Shown here: positions 45,214 through 57,689 of the stretch, in pieces
Layout: each line of letters opens with the position of its first letter
Numbering within the stretch: position 1 is the first letter of the stretch
DNA from: Hemibagrus wyckioides
Lineage: Eukaryota > Chordata > Actinopteri > Siluriformes > Bagridae
Direction: 5' to 3'
Assembly: GCF_019097595.1 (NCBI RefSeq)
Contig: NC_080732.1
Span: 12,232,775 to 12,296,774 of the forward strand
DNA length: 64,000 nt
Position numbers and translations under genes: made by a program
Notes under the pieces: generated by a model
Database searches by the model: none
Told to the model about the DNA's origin: nothing
Seen by the model: only the letters and a program-made list of their open reading frames with translations

Positions 45214-47122
45214 GTTACCCACGGCACCAGGTAAGCTTATTTTGCAAGTTTTTAAAAATAGTTATCACTTGAAAATGCTGTTAATGCAGGTTGTGCTAAG
45301 TTAAAAAACACAAACCCCTTTCACTGATTTATTGTGGGTGTCAGTTGTTGTCTTTAAGTAGTTTCATTTCAATTTTAGTTAAGATAAAATACATTATTTC
45401 GACATTCAGTTGATTTAATCCCGGACTTCTGTTCTCATGTTTCAGTCCTGCATTTTTATTGTTTTGGTCGTTTGGAAACGTTTGTTTTCTAATTAAAAAC
45501 AGTGAAGGAAATAAGATTTATCTCAATTTATCTTATAAATAATAATAAACGACTGATTTCGCTTAATCCATGTTATCTTTATAGATTTTGAATTCCTCTC
45601 TGTTTTATAACACACACTTGCACCAAGGTGTACTTACAAGCGTTAGGATTAAACCGACACTCGGAGACGACAGATGGATCACTCGGCGGGTCAAGGCCTA
45701 CAGAACAGGTCTGCTTCAGTCAATGTTGGGGGGGATTGCTCTATTATTTTTATGTCTACAATTACTAGGACAGCAGTGTAACTGGCGCAGCAACACAGAT
45801 AACAAAGATGTATTTAGGGCTAAATAATATTGAGTGTACCTCTGTTTAAAGCTGGAATCAATACTTCTTTAAGCATGTCCATTTTTCATTTAGCAAGTGG
45901 CTCTGTCTGTTAGAGGAGGGGCATGGAGATGAATGGATGCGGTGAGTCATTCCTGTTGTTGCCATAGCAATAATAGCCATAGAGGACAAACTTTAGAAAG
46001 AAAAGGAATAGTTTGGCCCCAAAATGACATTTTCCTTCCCCAGAAATTTTCCTTGTTTGGTGTCGGAAATTGACTTCTTTATTTTTGTGTCAGAGCTACA
46101 ACTGATAGCAAGCCAGGGAAGCGTTTAAGGATACCAGATTAGAGTTGTGCAAACTTTGTAAATAAACAATTCCATAAAATAGCAGAATAAACCCACATCC
46201 GTAAACAGTGATCTCTGAAATGCTCAAGTAAGACCAAGCAGCTCTGACATTATTTCCCCCTTCAAGGTTTATAGTAATGCGCTCATTTTCTTGCATTTCT
46301 ATAGCAAAGAAAAAAGAGACTGGGACCTTTATAGTGGATGTGCTTTTTCTTTTACTGTGTGTGTGTTTTACGTTTTAAAAGAATTATGCACAAATTTAGC
46401 ATTTTTGTAAGTAAAACTGTAACTTTACATTGTTTGACTTCTGTGTACCGTCTTCAGGACACAGGGCATACTGCTTCTTTTTTTTTTTGCTAACATAGCT
46501 AGCTGCATTGTTTGTCTGTGTTCAAAAGAACAAAATAATTATATTTTGTAATAATATTTTATAACTATAATTGTTTCACAACATTAAATGTATTTGTAAA
46601 TGGATCAAAAGAAGTACTCTTGATTCTTTACTTACTAATAAATTGTCATCATAAGCAAAATTGCTGTGAAATAAGAGGAATAAAACACTTCGGGACATGG
46701 TGATGCTCTTAAGGGTGATCCCACTGCTGATTATTTTCCTGTGACCCCAAAGTTCTCTAATATCGCAAGCAATTTATTCCTTCCATTCTTTCTATTATCA
46801 TTTGATCACTTGATCAAAATTTATAGATAACTCTTATAAGCTTGCTTACATGGCTTTTGAGATTATTTGTGCATTTGTAAAAATATGCATTGCTAAACCA
46901 GGAGGTATATGATACCAACATGAGCCTCCAGTGGAAAAGTTAAGAAGCAAACTTCAGACATCAAACCTATCAGCAGATCAGCTGCATTTGGGGTAAAGTG
47001 TCCCTTTTTTTGGCTGAGATGCTAATGATGACAACAAACGAAACTGATCTTATAAGGAAGTCCATGTTAGTACATAAAGGTGCTACTTTTACAAACAGTT
47101 CTTTACAGAAATGGCCTACAAA
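45214..47122. other. Non-coding, no gene seen
   Basis: No repeat family or plausible coding frame was recognised. One 79-codon frame at 45,588-45,827 has no similarity I know of and no strong start context. Confidence 0.5.
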
Positions 47123-48373
47123 TACACTATATTGCCAAAAGTATTCGCTCACCTGCCTTGACTCGCATATGAACTTAAGCGACATCCCATTCCTAATCCA
47201 TAGGGTTCAATATGACGTTGGTCCACCCTTTGCAGCTATAACAGCTTCAACTCTTCTGGGAAGGCTGTCCACAAGGTTTAGGAGTGTGTTTATGGGAATT
47301 TTTGACCATTCTTCCAGAAGCGCATTTGTGAGGTCACACACTGATGTTGGACGAGAAGGCCTGGCTCTCAGTCTCCGCTCTAATTCATCCCAAAGGTGTT
47401 CTATCGGGTTGAGGTCAGGACTCTGTGCAGGCCAGTCAAGTTCATCCACACCAGACTCTGTCATTCATGTCTTTATGGACCTTGCTTTGTGCACTGTGCA
47501 CAGTCATGTTGGAAGAGGAAGGGGCCAGCTCCAAACTGTTCCCACAAAGTTGGGAGCATGGAATTGTCCAAAATGTCTTGGTATGCTGAAGCATTCAGAG
47601 TTCCTTTCACTGGAACTAAGGGGCCAAGCCCAGCTCCTGAAAAACAACCCCACACCATAATCCCCCCTCCACCAAACTTTACACTTGGTACAATGCAGTC
47701 AGACAAGTACCGTTCTCCTGGCAACCGCCAAACCCAGACTCGTCCATCAGATTGCCAGATGGAGAAGCGCGATTCGTCACTCCAGAGAACGCGTCTCCAC
47801 TGCTCTAGAGTCCAGTGGCGGCGTGCTTTACACCACTGCATCCGACGCTTTGCACTGCACTTGGTGATGTATGGCTTGGATGCAGCTGCTCGGCCATGGA
47901 AACCCATTCCATGAAGCTCTCTGCGCACTGTTCTTGAGCTAATCTGAAGGCCACATGAAGTTTGGAGGTCTGTAGCGATTGACTCTGCAGAAAGTTGGCG
48001 ACCTCTTCACACTATGCGCCTCAGCATCCGCTGACCCCGCTCCGTCAGTTTACGTGGCCTACCACTTCGTGGCTGAGTTGCTGTCGTTCCCAAACACTTC
48101 CACGTTCTTATAATACAGCTGACAGTTGACTGTGGAATATTTAGGAGCGAGGAAATTTCACGACTGGATTTGTTGCACAGGTGGCATCCTATCACAGTTC
48201 CACGCTGGAATTCACTGAGCTCCTGAGAGCGACCCATTCTTTCACAAATGTTTGTAAAAACAGTCTGCATGCCTAGGTGCTTGATTTTATACACCTGTGG
48301 CCATGGAAGTGATTGGAACACCTGATTCTGATTATTTGGATGGGTGAGCGAATACTTTTGGCAATATAGTGTA
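47123..48373 (-). mobile_element. Full-length Tc1/mariner element, family T3, inverted relative to the intron 38 copy
   Basis: Both terminal repeats are complete (TACACTATATTGCCAAAAGT and its exact complement at the other end) and TA flanks each side. The length is 1,251 bp. The sequence is nearly identical to 28,823-30,050 in reverse orientation. It lies in the gene-free region to the right of the zinc-finger gene. Confidence 0.95.
47207..48237 (-). pseudogene. Broken Tc1 transposase (family T3, second copy)
   Basis: On the minus strand the gene begins [13 protein letters not shown] at 48,237. A TGA (complement at 48,007-48,009) replaces a CGA codon of the other copy, a typical methyl-CpG transition. 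The frame then continues through [20 protein letters not shown], which is intact here. A one-base loss near 47,498 shifts the frame inside the second catalytic region, and a TGA occurs just before [14 protein letters not shown]. The C-terminal catalytic Glu region ([13 protein letters not shown]) is intact. The lesions differ from those of the sister copy. Confidence 0.92.
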
Positions 48374-48689
48374 TATACCAGTGGCCGAGGTAATGTTGTA
48401 CTAATGCTGATATTGAAGCAGTTCCTCTTTTGAGGCACCAGGGGGAAACAGATAGCTGTCAATAGGTGCTTTGGGAATTCTTGTGTAGAACCATCTGTGT
48501 GTGCATAATGCCTGTCATTATTCCCTTTCTCTAAGTATTATCCTTGGTGTCATTCTCTCAATCTTGGACCTGTGTATCAGCTTTAGTCGTGTTTAAATAA
48601 AAAAAAAGAAGAAGCAATAATCCAATACATACAGTGTAGCAGAAAGGGCAGAACCCATTAGAACTGGAGTAGGGATGATACTTGTATCC

Positions 48690-48990
48690 ATTCACTCTTT
48701 CTGTACCACTTATCCTATGCAGGGAACCAGGAACCTATGCCAGAGGAGGTGGGGGACACCCTGGATGACATGCCAACACACACTCACACAACCATTCACA
48801 CACTATGGACAGTTTAGAGATAATCAGTCAACAATGGATGTCTTTGGATGAAGAAGGAAACCAGATTTCTCAGAGGAACCCCCTGAAGAACAGGGAGAAC
48901 ATGCAAGCTCTTCATACACATGGCTGAGGTAGGAATCAAACCATCAACCCCAGAGGTGAGATGCAAACTCGAAAGTGCATCCCATGCTGA
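48690..48990 (-). repeat. Dispersed teleost repeat, family R (copy 3)
   Basis: 'taccacttatcctatgcagg', 'gggacaccctggatgacatg', 'gaacagggagaacatgcaag' and 'taggaatcaaaccatcaacc' mark the family. It is in the same orientation as the 495-750 copy. Confidence 0.65.
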
Positions 48991-51449
48991 TATCTAAGAG
49001 ACTAAAACTGATTTTTTTTTTTTTTTCCTAAGTGGACACGTGCCTCAGTTAGTTGATTATCAATACGTGATTGTAGTAAACATAATGTAGAAATGATGGC
49101 CTGAGGGTAAAATCAACAACCATTCTGTTATAGTTAAGTGCCACTGTAAGAAGATGTTGAGAAAAACAACATGACTGTAATAGCATATGATGTGCATTAT
49201 ATCAAGAGATCCTCAAACATGCAGGTGTCAGTAGAGTAAGCATGTAATACCCTAATAACATTTTTATGGAATTTTTTTGTTAATGTAGACATCTGGCTAT
49301 TCCCTAAGTAAAGGAACCTCATGTGATCCAGCTTGAAACACAACTGCATGTTGGAAAGTGGATCAAATATGTTTATGTGTAAAAAAAAAAATTAGTATAA
49401 ATTATGCATGTGCTTATTTTCTGTCCATAATATTTATATTTTTAAAAATATATTTATATATTTTTTTATAACATCGTAAATGGTATCATTCTATATGTGA
49501 CAGATAAAGAATTTTATCACACTCTTACACCATAATTGTAAAAAAAAAACAAAAAAAAAAACCCAGCCTATAGCAGTGATATGACCACACTAAAATTCTA
49601 TTGCCATTTTTAAAGCCATTTTCTGAACTGCCACCCAAAGACCTTTGTCTATTGTCTAAAAATTAAATTACACTCATGCTGGATGCACTAACTGTCCACT
49701 CGTAGTCTTTTTTCTACCTTGGGTTTACTCCCAATGTTATTTGAGCAGCTCAATTTGGAGCATATTTACTGTCTATATGTTTGTCAATTTAATGGAGGAA
49801 CACATTGTTGGCTTTGGTGTTTTGGTGTCATGGTGTCGTCACACTGCAGTGGTTTTGCTGCTCATTGGCCCGGGAGGTCAGTGTGTGGGAAGAGCTGGCG
49901 GCTCTTGGGGTCTTTACAGGGCTTTGGGGCGTCTTCACCCGTGTCCCTTTGGGCTCAGCCAAGCCTGGATCCACTTCTCTCATTCATGAAGGGGTCAGAA
50001 CGTGGGTCAAATCACCGCTTTTCTGCTCCCCCGAATAACCCACACCGTGTGTGTGAGGGAGGGTTTGTGTGGGTGTAGATGAAACTGTGTATTTTTAGAT
50101 GGACGTGTTTTTGGGCTTGTCGTAGTGTTTTCTTGGCATGTATGGCTTTCCAAAATGCCTTAAACCACAGACGGGCACAAAGAAACGTGGTGTGTTTTGT
50201 TGAGTAGAGCTTCAGGGATGCTGCTTAGTGCTGTTAGTGAATGGGGTTGGTGCTGTCAAAGTAAAAATGAGGAGCTTCTCATATTCCATTAGCTTCACTG
50301 CATCTGCAATTGTTGTCAGCTCGCTTTCATCAGCAGTATAACTCTTTGCACTCGGCCCTGCTGCTGGAATGCCTCTGCCTCTCGCTTTCCTCTGTAACAG
50401 CTGACCAGCTGCAGCCAGTGCTTTTTACTCTGGTGACAGTCCCCACATCTCTTCTCTCTTTTTTTCTTCCCTCTCCTCCCTTTCCTTCCTCTGCTGGCCC
50501 ATGGCCTAACCTTTGGCTTTGAATGTCTGTTTAGTGTGGGGATAGAGATATCAAGGGAGAGCGAGACTGACACTCAGCGCTCCCCTGCTCAGTAAATATG
50601 AACTGCACCCAAACGGACAGCCTCATTTATCACAGGAGGAAGAGAGCCAGAGGGAGGGAGTGAGGGAATGAGTAACTGTGAAGAACAACATGGCTTTAGG
50701 ATGCTGGAAAGACATTAAGCTGGGTAAGAACATTAGTGTCCAGGTTAACGTCCAAGACAATAGCAGGACTTTAGAAAGGAGTAGGTTCAGTTCAGCTGGT
50801 ATTATCAGAAAGGTTCACTTAATCTCAAGTCAAACTGTGGTGGATGTAGATCAAAACACGTAATCTGCTCTTGATTGTACTCTGGTAGGCGATAAGGCTA
50901 ATCCTCAGTGCTGAACACAGCCGCTCAGACCACACATAACTGAGCTCTAAAAGGATGCAGTCATTAAAGCCAGCTTTCAGTCAGGGTCTAACCAGTTACA
51001 GGGCTGCTAAATACATTGATTCATTACAAATAAATAAATATCATGTTTGTTCATGCGTAGGCTGTGCAAAAGACAATGTCTGGAATATTTTACATGTCAG
51101 AAAATAGTTCACAGAATGAAATCATTAAAGTATGGCTGAAATAGTTGAAAATGTTGATAATGGCTGTTGGGATTAAAGACTTATTTGGATAATGTTCATG
51201 GAGGATTCATTTAAAAAAAAAAAAGTCTTTTAACAGTGATGTAAGGATTTATTGAAAAACATTGAGCACAGTTCCTGAGAACTTACTGACTTGCAGAATT
51301 TTGAGTATATCCTCCATCAGCACACCAGCCACACAACTCATCAGCTAAAGAGCTTTATTATATATTTTATTTCAGAAATGCTCAAAACTCAGATCAGTTA
51401 TCTCCCGTCTAATATCCTGTATGTAACCTTTTTATTTACGTAAGTAACA
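48991..51449. other. Gene-free stretch with a GC-richer island
   Basis: No gene is supported. About 49,790-50,090 and 50,440-50,660 are clearly richer in G and C than the flanks and contain no recognised repeat. They may be conserved non-coding DNA. Open frames here lack splice sites and similarity. Confidence 0.4.
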
Positions 51450-51640
51450 CAGTAGCGTTGCTGTATCACAGCTCCGGAGGGTCCCCATTTCAATCCTTGA
51501 GCTCGTGTTACCATCTTGTGTTGTGTTGAGGTTCAGACGTTTTCTGTTGGTTCTCTGGTTTCCTCTCATCTCCCCAGAACTTCCTGGTTGGTGCATTGGC
51601 TACTCTAAATTGCCTCTAGTTGTGAATGTGTGACCAAGAG
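51450..51640 (+). repeat. Dispersed teleost repeat, family R (copy 4)
   Basis: 'gttctctggtttcctctcat', 'tggctactctaaattgcctc' and 'tagttgtgaatgtgtgacc' are recognisable, though degraded. The orientation matches the 35.4 kb copy. Confidence 0.55.
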
Positions 51641-52379
51641 TCTATTAAAAATGCTCATCATTATTGCCTTAAAACGTAAATAAATAATCCCATTTTTGTT
51701 TGAAGGAAGTTCCACACAAAATAGGAACTTCTTGGCAGATCATCTGAAATGTTTGTATACCTCAAAATTCATGTCATTTTTATTGACGTTGGTTGAAAGG
51801 CAGCAATTTTTAGACTCTTGTTGGGTGCCACTACATGAGTTTCAAATATATTTGTCATAAGCAGACTCCTTTATGTATGAAGCACATTCAATTCTCAAAC
51901 ATTTACAATCATTTCTTAGTCAGGGGTCAGTGAAAACGCAGTAAACCAATGTAGGCTACCTATGGGGTACACTGCAATACCAAAGAAATCATAACGCTGT
52001 CAAACACACACTGGAACAGATGTTTGAAAGCTAATATATGCCTCCTCCTTATCACTCCTCCACGTCAGATAGTTGGTGATCAGCTAGGCGCATCTTGTGA
52101 AAATTGGATAAAAAATAAATAAATCAAGTAATACTGGCATATTGTGAAGAAAAATAAATTACAGTTAAAAGTTACATTGAAGGATATAGAATAAGTATGT
52201 GAAAGTTTATGTAGTGGGACTGTTTTAGGATTTTACAGTCTCATGAGAAATCTTATGTATCTTATGTAAATCATGTAAATCTTATACATTATTTCAGCTA
52301 GGTGATGACATCACAGACTAGTAATTGTATTTTCCACAGTATTTTTTTTTAAGTGAAATTAAGATGATTTAAGTGCACT
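51641..52379. other. Non-coding, no gene seen
   Basis: AT-rich sequence without a recognised repeat or coding frame. Confidence 0.5.
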
Positions 52380-53160
52380 ACACATTAACAGCCTTTGTTA
52401 ATCTATAGGAAAGGCAGCATATTGAAGAAAATGGTAAATCTCAGTTAAATCCCTCTAATTACATTCGCACACACAAAAAAAAAAGAAAAGAGATTTATAA
52501 TTATGGATCCTAGTAGTTTACAGGCCCTTATGGACTAATATCCTATAATTAACACTAATAACTACAACATCAGTGCTAATTGTCTGTCAATAGGCACTAA
52601 ATACAGTCTCTTTAATCTTCAGTCTTGCTCATGTGACCTCAATATTCCCTTAGGACCAATTGGCAGATTTATGACACATGGATTAGCATCCTCTGAAGTG
52701 TTCCCAGAGCATAAATAGGGCCCTTTAGAGACTTCAGCCCTGAAGAATCATTTGTTTGCCTTGTGTTTTCAGTGCTGTTTCTTCTAGTGTGAATTATGCC
52801 AATGGGAATACATGTTATCTGTTAAAACCCTTTTCACGTTCATTTATCTCTATGCAGATCTAAGAACAGTCATATGACAGAGAAATGATTTCTTCATGTT
52901 CACGGAACATCCCTTTTTATTTTTTGCAAAAGGGTATTTGAGGGAGAAAATGTATTTAGTATTTGAGAGTGAGTTTATGTGGCCTCTGTGTCTGCCATGG
53001 ACAGCCACATTACACTAAGAGCTGAGATATTTGAAGCAGGTCTATAAATTAAATAAACGCAACTGTGGTGCCCCAATGAAAGCAATTGTATACTCGTAAA
53101 ATCATCTCTGCTGGGTCTTCCATATCTATTTCCCTGCCTGCCGTTTGATTGCTCTTCTTT
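52380..53160. promoter_or_regulatory. Candidate conserved non-coding element(s)
   Basis: This non-repetitive stretch has a high density of homeodomain-type cores (TAATTA, CTAATTGTC) next to balanced-composition words such as 'ggaccaattggcagatttat' and 'gagcataaatagggcccttt'. It has no coding frame. The call is by appearance only; no alignment was possible. Confidence 0.3.
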
Positions 53161-55002
53161 TCTTCCCTAAACCCTTTCCTTTTCTCTCTTCCTTATTAAC
53201 TGTTCCTAGATTTTCCCATTTGCAAATGAAGCCCATTTCCACAGTGTCCGTATCTGACCGAGGCCTCTCTCCGTTTCTCTCTGCCTCTCACTCGTTCCAT
53301 ATTTCCCAATTTCAGAAAGAGACAACTGAGAGGGAAGATGATGTGTGACAGTTGCCATATTTCGATCTTCTGTCAGTAAGATTAATATTGACACAATGAG
53401 TATTTTACCAGGGGCTATTTGACTGTGTGTGATGTGTATTTATTTCATTACTTGGGGTTGGGGCATTTTTCTTAAGAATCAGATGGTAACTGATGTGTAG
53501 CCTGAAATTGATAGAGTGTATTGTTGCCTCGGACAATATAGTCAATATAGTCACACCAAGAGATGTATTTACCATTGCCTTTTTGTCCAGAAAGAAAGAG
53601 CCCTCACTTTACTTTATTTCAGTTTTCACATAAGCTAACTAAATAAAAGATGGAAAATATCAAAAAAAAAAAAAAAGATGAAGTTAATTTTAGTTTTATC
53701 AAAACACAAAACTTTTCCACTTTACTACAATTATAAACTTACACTTACTACACAAATAAAGTTTTACTAATGCAGATCTGTCCAACTCCAGTATAGGAGG
53801 ACTAATCGTTTATTTTAAGGGTCCAGCATAAATAACAGACCGAAGGTGACCCCAAACAATGAGCACAAAGTTGGTGATAAGTGGAAGTTAAAGGACAGAC
53901 ACAGCAACATCTAACAGAAATGGTTTGTTGAATTAGATGTCTATGTATAAATGTAACCCACTATATAATCTCACCCCACGATAGGGCCATAAACTCAAGA
54001 TGCTGACCGCTCTAAATAAAATCAATGCATTTAATTGTATTGAAACTAACCTTTGTCTGAGTATGTTCGAAATATAATATCAAATGTGTCTACTTAAATG
54101 AAATATAGTATTACTCTCAAATGCTAGCTTTAGTCATACTTTAAATAAAGCTGTATTATAATATACTTTTTCTCATAGTATTTTAAACAAATTACTTGTA
54201 TATTTTTTTTCCATAAACATAAACCACGTTGCCAGTATAATAAACAGTTTATAGTAATTTGTTTATAAGGATACATGACAAAATTCATGAAATGCTTAAA
54301 TATTATTTTATATTAAACTTATATGAAGCTCACTGGAGAAGCCATGTTGATTGTGTAAGCACACTGCACGTGAATTTACATAAACATGAATTTGCCATTA
54401 CAATACTTGAAGCCTATTCATTTACAATGGAGCTGCCAAAAATGAGTAAGGGATTGTGGGATGGCAAGTCACAAGCATCTGATTCATGGTGAAAAAAGAT
54501 GTGCTGGATTTACTTGGCAACATATACCAGTCGGGACTCGGAAGCCAAGTTGCTGTTTTCCATCTACAAATAACGACCCACAGAGATCTTTCAATCTACC
54601 AGAGGATCCTCAAGGATAAAAAAAAAATTCCTCATATGCTTGGTTAAATGTAGAAAAATGTAGAAAAGAAAGATATTTGTGTAATACTGAGTCATTATTT
54701 AACAGAACACACATTAGTTACATGGCATTTGTCCACAGAGTTGTGGGGTTATGTGTGAAAAACCCAACACGCAGTGTTGCTTTAACTAAAAACTGGTTCA
54801 TTGTGACCCAGGTCATTTTAACCCTTATTTATGGGATGTTTGGCCTCTTCATGACTATTTATGTTCCAGATTGGGGATCCTTTGTATTGTATTATATTAA
54901 GCAGGGCATATTTGCATACTGCTTCATTTTATTTATATAATCAAACAAAACAGCTAGATTATTCACATCTAAAATAAATTACATACTTCATTCATTCATC
55001 TT
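53161..55002. other. Non-coding, no gene seen
   Basis: AT-rich DNA with a few 60-90-codon frames (for example 54,677-54,940) that have AT-biased, hydrophobic translations and no recognisable features. Confidence 0.5.
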
Positions 55003-55260
55003 TAGTTACCGCTTCATCCTGATCAAGCTCGCAGCAGAGCCACAGCCTATCCTGGGAACACTGGACATGAGACAAGAATACATGCTGAATAGGATGCCAG
55101 TCCATTGCAGGGCAACATGCACATAAACATCACCTTCGGACAATATGAGGCACCAGTTCACCCACTGACATGTTTTAGCAGGTGGGAGAAAATCAGAGAA
55201 GCTCAAGGAAACAGGAAACAGAAAGGATCTCAGGATCGAACCAGGGACCACTGTGACACC
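55003..55260 (-). repeat. Dispersed teleost repeat, family R (copy 5)
   Basis: 'gttaccgcttcatcctgatc', 'cacagcctatcctgggaaca', 'gatgccagtccattgcaggg' and 'caggatcgaaccagggacca' are the diagnostic phrases. Confidence 0.65.
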
Positions 55261-56441
55261 AAATTAAATAATTAAATGTATATTGCACATCTTCAGATAA
55301 ATACATGTTTAATTATCACTCAAATGGCATGAAAATGACAAACTACTAAAGAAAAAACAAGACAATATATATCTATCAGCATAAAGTCTGCCTGAGTGAC
55401 TAGACCACTAGTAAAACGATTCCTGGTAATGATGATAACAAAATCCCCACTATTTATTTTGTGTGACTCACACCTGAGACATGAGACTAACATGATATGG
55501 GTCCCAGAGATTAGATTACAGTATCTGCCTGTGCATACTCCCCAAACACCACTAACGTTTCATAGTCTGTAATCCAGTTCTACTGTCTACACCCGCTTAG
55601 CATGACGCAGCACTAGCACAGCAAAGGAGAAAACGAGTATGCCTAGCAAGCAACACTTCCTTCACACACACAAAAACACCATTTCCACCCACCACACTGT
55701 TTGTGACCTTACTATAGTGAGAATGTAAAGGCAGCTGCCATCAATGAATTTCTGCAGACTAGCCTCACAAACTATCTAGCTGCTTCATTTACTTGACTCC
55801 CTTTTTAATGTATGAAATAATCTGCTATAATAAGTCCTGAACATGCACTGAGTGACTCCGTGATGAAAATAGTGACATTTAAATACACTACAACAAGACG
55901 GATCAATACATCATACATTGCATCTGTTCGCTAAGTAGTAGGTGCATGAAACGATTAGGCTTAGCTGACTGTGTTATAATAGTATAATGTACCAATTATC
56001 AGCCACAGCTTGGTGCCAAGGAAGGAGACAAGATACCAGATATCCAAATCTTCCTCTTTACTGTCTTTTCACTTTGGGGTTCCAAATTTATCTTTATAAT
56101 TGAAAGGCATTCTGATACTTTTGCTCTTGCACTTTGAGAAAAAAATAACTTCAAATAAAAATGATGGAACTGGACCAAACACTATGTCTTCTGACACCTT
56201 CTGGATATAATCCATTTTGTCCTTTGTTTGGAAGCAAAATTGCAACTTGTAATTTTCCACCTATAGCTGACCTTGAACTCATTAACTTGGTCATCTCAAG
56301 TACCAGTTCCTTTGGGGTTATGGGGTGACATCAAATCAACATGGCCGTGCAAATCGTGAAACAGTGTAAAGTACCCCTGCTCTACTTTTAAATTTGTTTA
56401 TAGCAGTAGTGGCTAATCACAAATGTAATCATCAACATTCG

Positions 56442-56488
<47 letters not shown>

Positions 56489-57303
56489 TTCCCCCCACAC
56501 TCCTGAAGCATTGTATTTGTTTGTGTTCATAATTGAATATTCAATAAAAAGCTATTAGCAAAAACCATCAACATTAGCTCTATCGATAAGATTAGCCAGT
56601 TAGCTTGTTGCTAAGCTACTTGCTATTGACTGCTGGCTAGATTGATACTAAGCTACTTGCTATTTGAGTACAAAATGTGTAAATATTTGAAGTTTACTGA
56701 AGTAGATTAGTTGCACACTCAGATCTGTAAGTTGAGTTAAAGTAGTGTTTTATATGAGGCGCATCACAAATCTTATACTTATGCTCTATTTTATGCTAGT
56801 CTGTAGTATACATACTGTAAATAATGATTTCACAATTACAACAAGAAGAAGTGCACCAATTCAACTAAAAAAATTAAGGGATGGACTTTGGACCCTTCAT
56901 ATGACCAACACTTAAAGCTTTGCTTATGTAAAGAGAGAGAGGAGCTACCAGTTACAAATGCTGGATGAGAAGATAGCCAAAGACTCACTGGTGGAAACGA
57001 TGTTCTATATATGTCTTTTAAAGTATTTATTTATTATTAAGTGATTTATTCAGCTAAAGCAGCATCGCATTATGTGCTTTTGCTATCATTTGCCATTGAC
57101 TGGGAAACAGCTTTCAAGTATTGTCTTAGTGTTCCAATACTACCCTTCTAAAATCCATACCTTACATGGTAAGGTACATTGTTCATAGTGTAAAAGCACT
57201 ATAGTATTGTAGAGTATGCCATTTGGTACACAACTAGGGATGAGTACTAGGATGTGAAAACCTAGGGTCTCATACTGACAAATAAGGCCTTACAAAAATA
57301 TCA
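55261..57303. other. Non-coding stretch with (TTTA)n microsatellite
   Basis: A run of TTTA tetramers lies at 56,442-56,490. The motif 'taagctacttgctatt' is duplicated at about 56,613 and 56,650. Nothing else was recognised. Confidence 0.6.
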
Positions 57304-57440
57304 AGGGACTACAGCACTGGTTAGGGATGTGGTACCTGTGCCACCTGAGCAAGGCCCTTAACCCTCAGTTGTATCAAATGAGATAAATTGTAAGTTGCTC
57401 TGGATAAAGGTGTCTGCTAAATGCCAGAGATGTAAATGGT
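57304..57440 (+). repeat. SINE fragment
   Basis: 'gagcaaggcccttaaccctc' followed by 'gtaagttgctctggataaag' and 'gtgtctgctaaatgcca' is the body and tail of the tRNA-derived fish SINE also seen at 19,556 and 44,048. The tRNA-like head is degraded. Confidence 0.75.
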
Positions 57441-57689
57441 TATGGTTAACCCATATCCTGTCCATTTTAGTGTTGTGACTCCTCTAACACACAGTGTGCT
57501 TCAACATTTCAGACTGTAATAGTTTTCTATTGGCCCAACACTCAGTGTGCATCGAAGCTAAAGGCAGAGAAAAAAAGAGAGAGAAACAGAAGACAAAAAG
57601 AAAACAGAAAGAAAACAAAAGTCCGAGGGGAAAACAGTTATCTCTGGAGACTTTTATTGTCTTTCCACTTTGGATCACGTGACTGCCGC

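Noticed and set aside
45670..45690. Match to the start of 5.8S rRNA (tggatcactcggc)
   Set aside because: Only 13 bases agree and the neighbouring sequence shows no rRNA similarity, so chance is the best explanation.
49719..50078. Overlapping frames up to 119 codons in a GC-richer patch
   Set aside because: Three overlapping frames are open at once, none with recognisable sequence, as expected from local composition.
54677..54940. 87-codon hydrophobic frame that could be a small membrane protein
   Set aside because: The hydrophobicity follows from T-rich codons in AT-rich DNA, and the start context and surroundings give no support.
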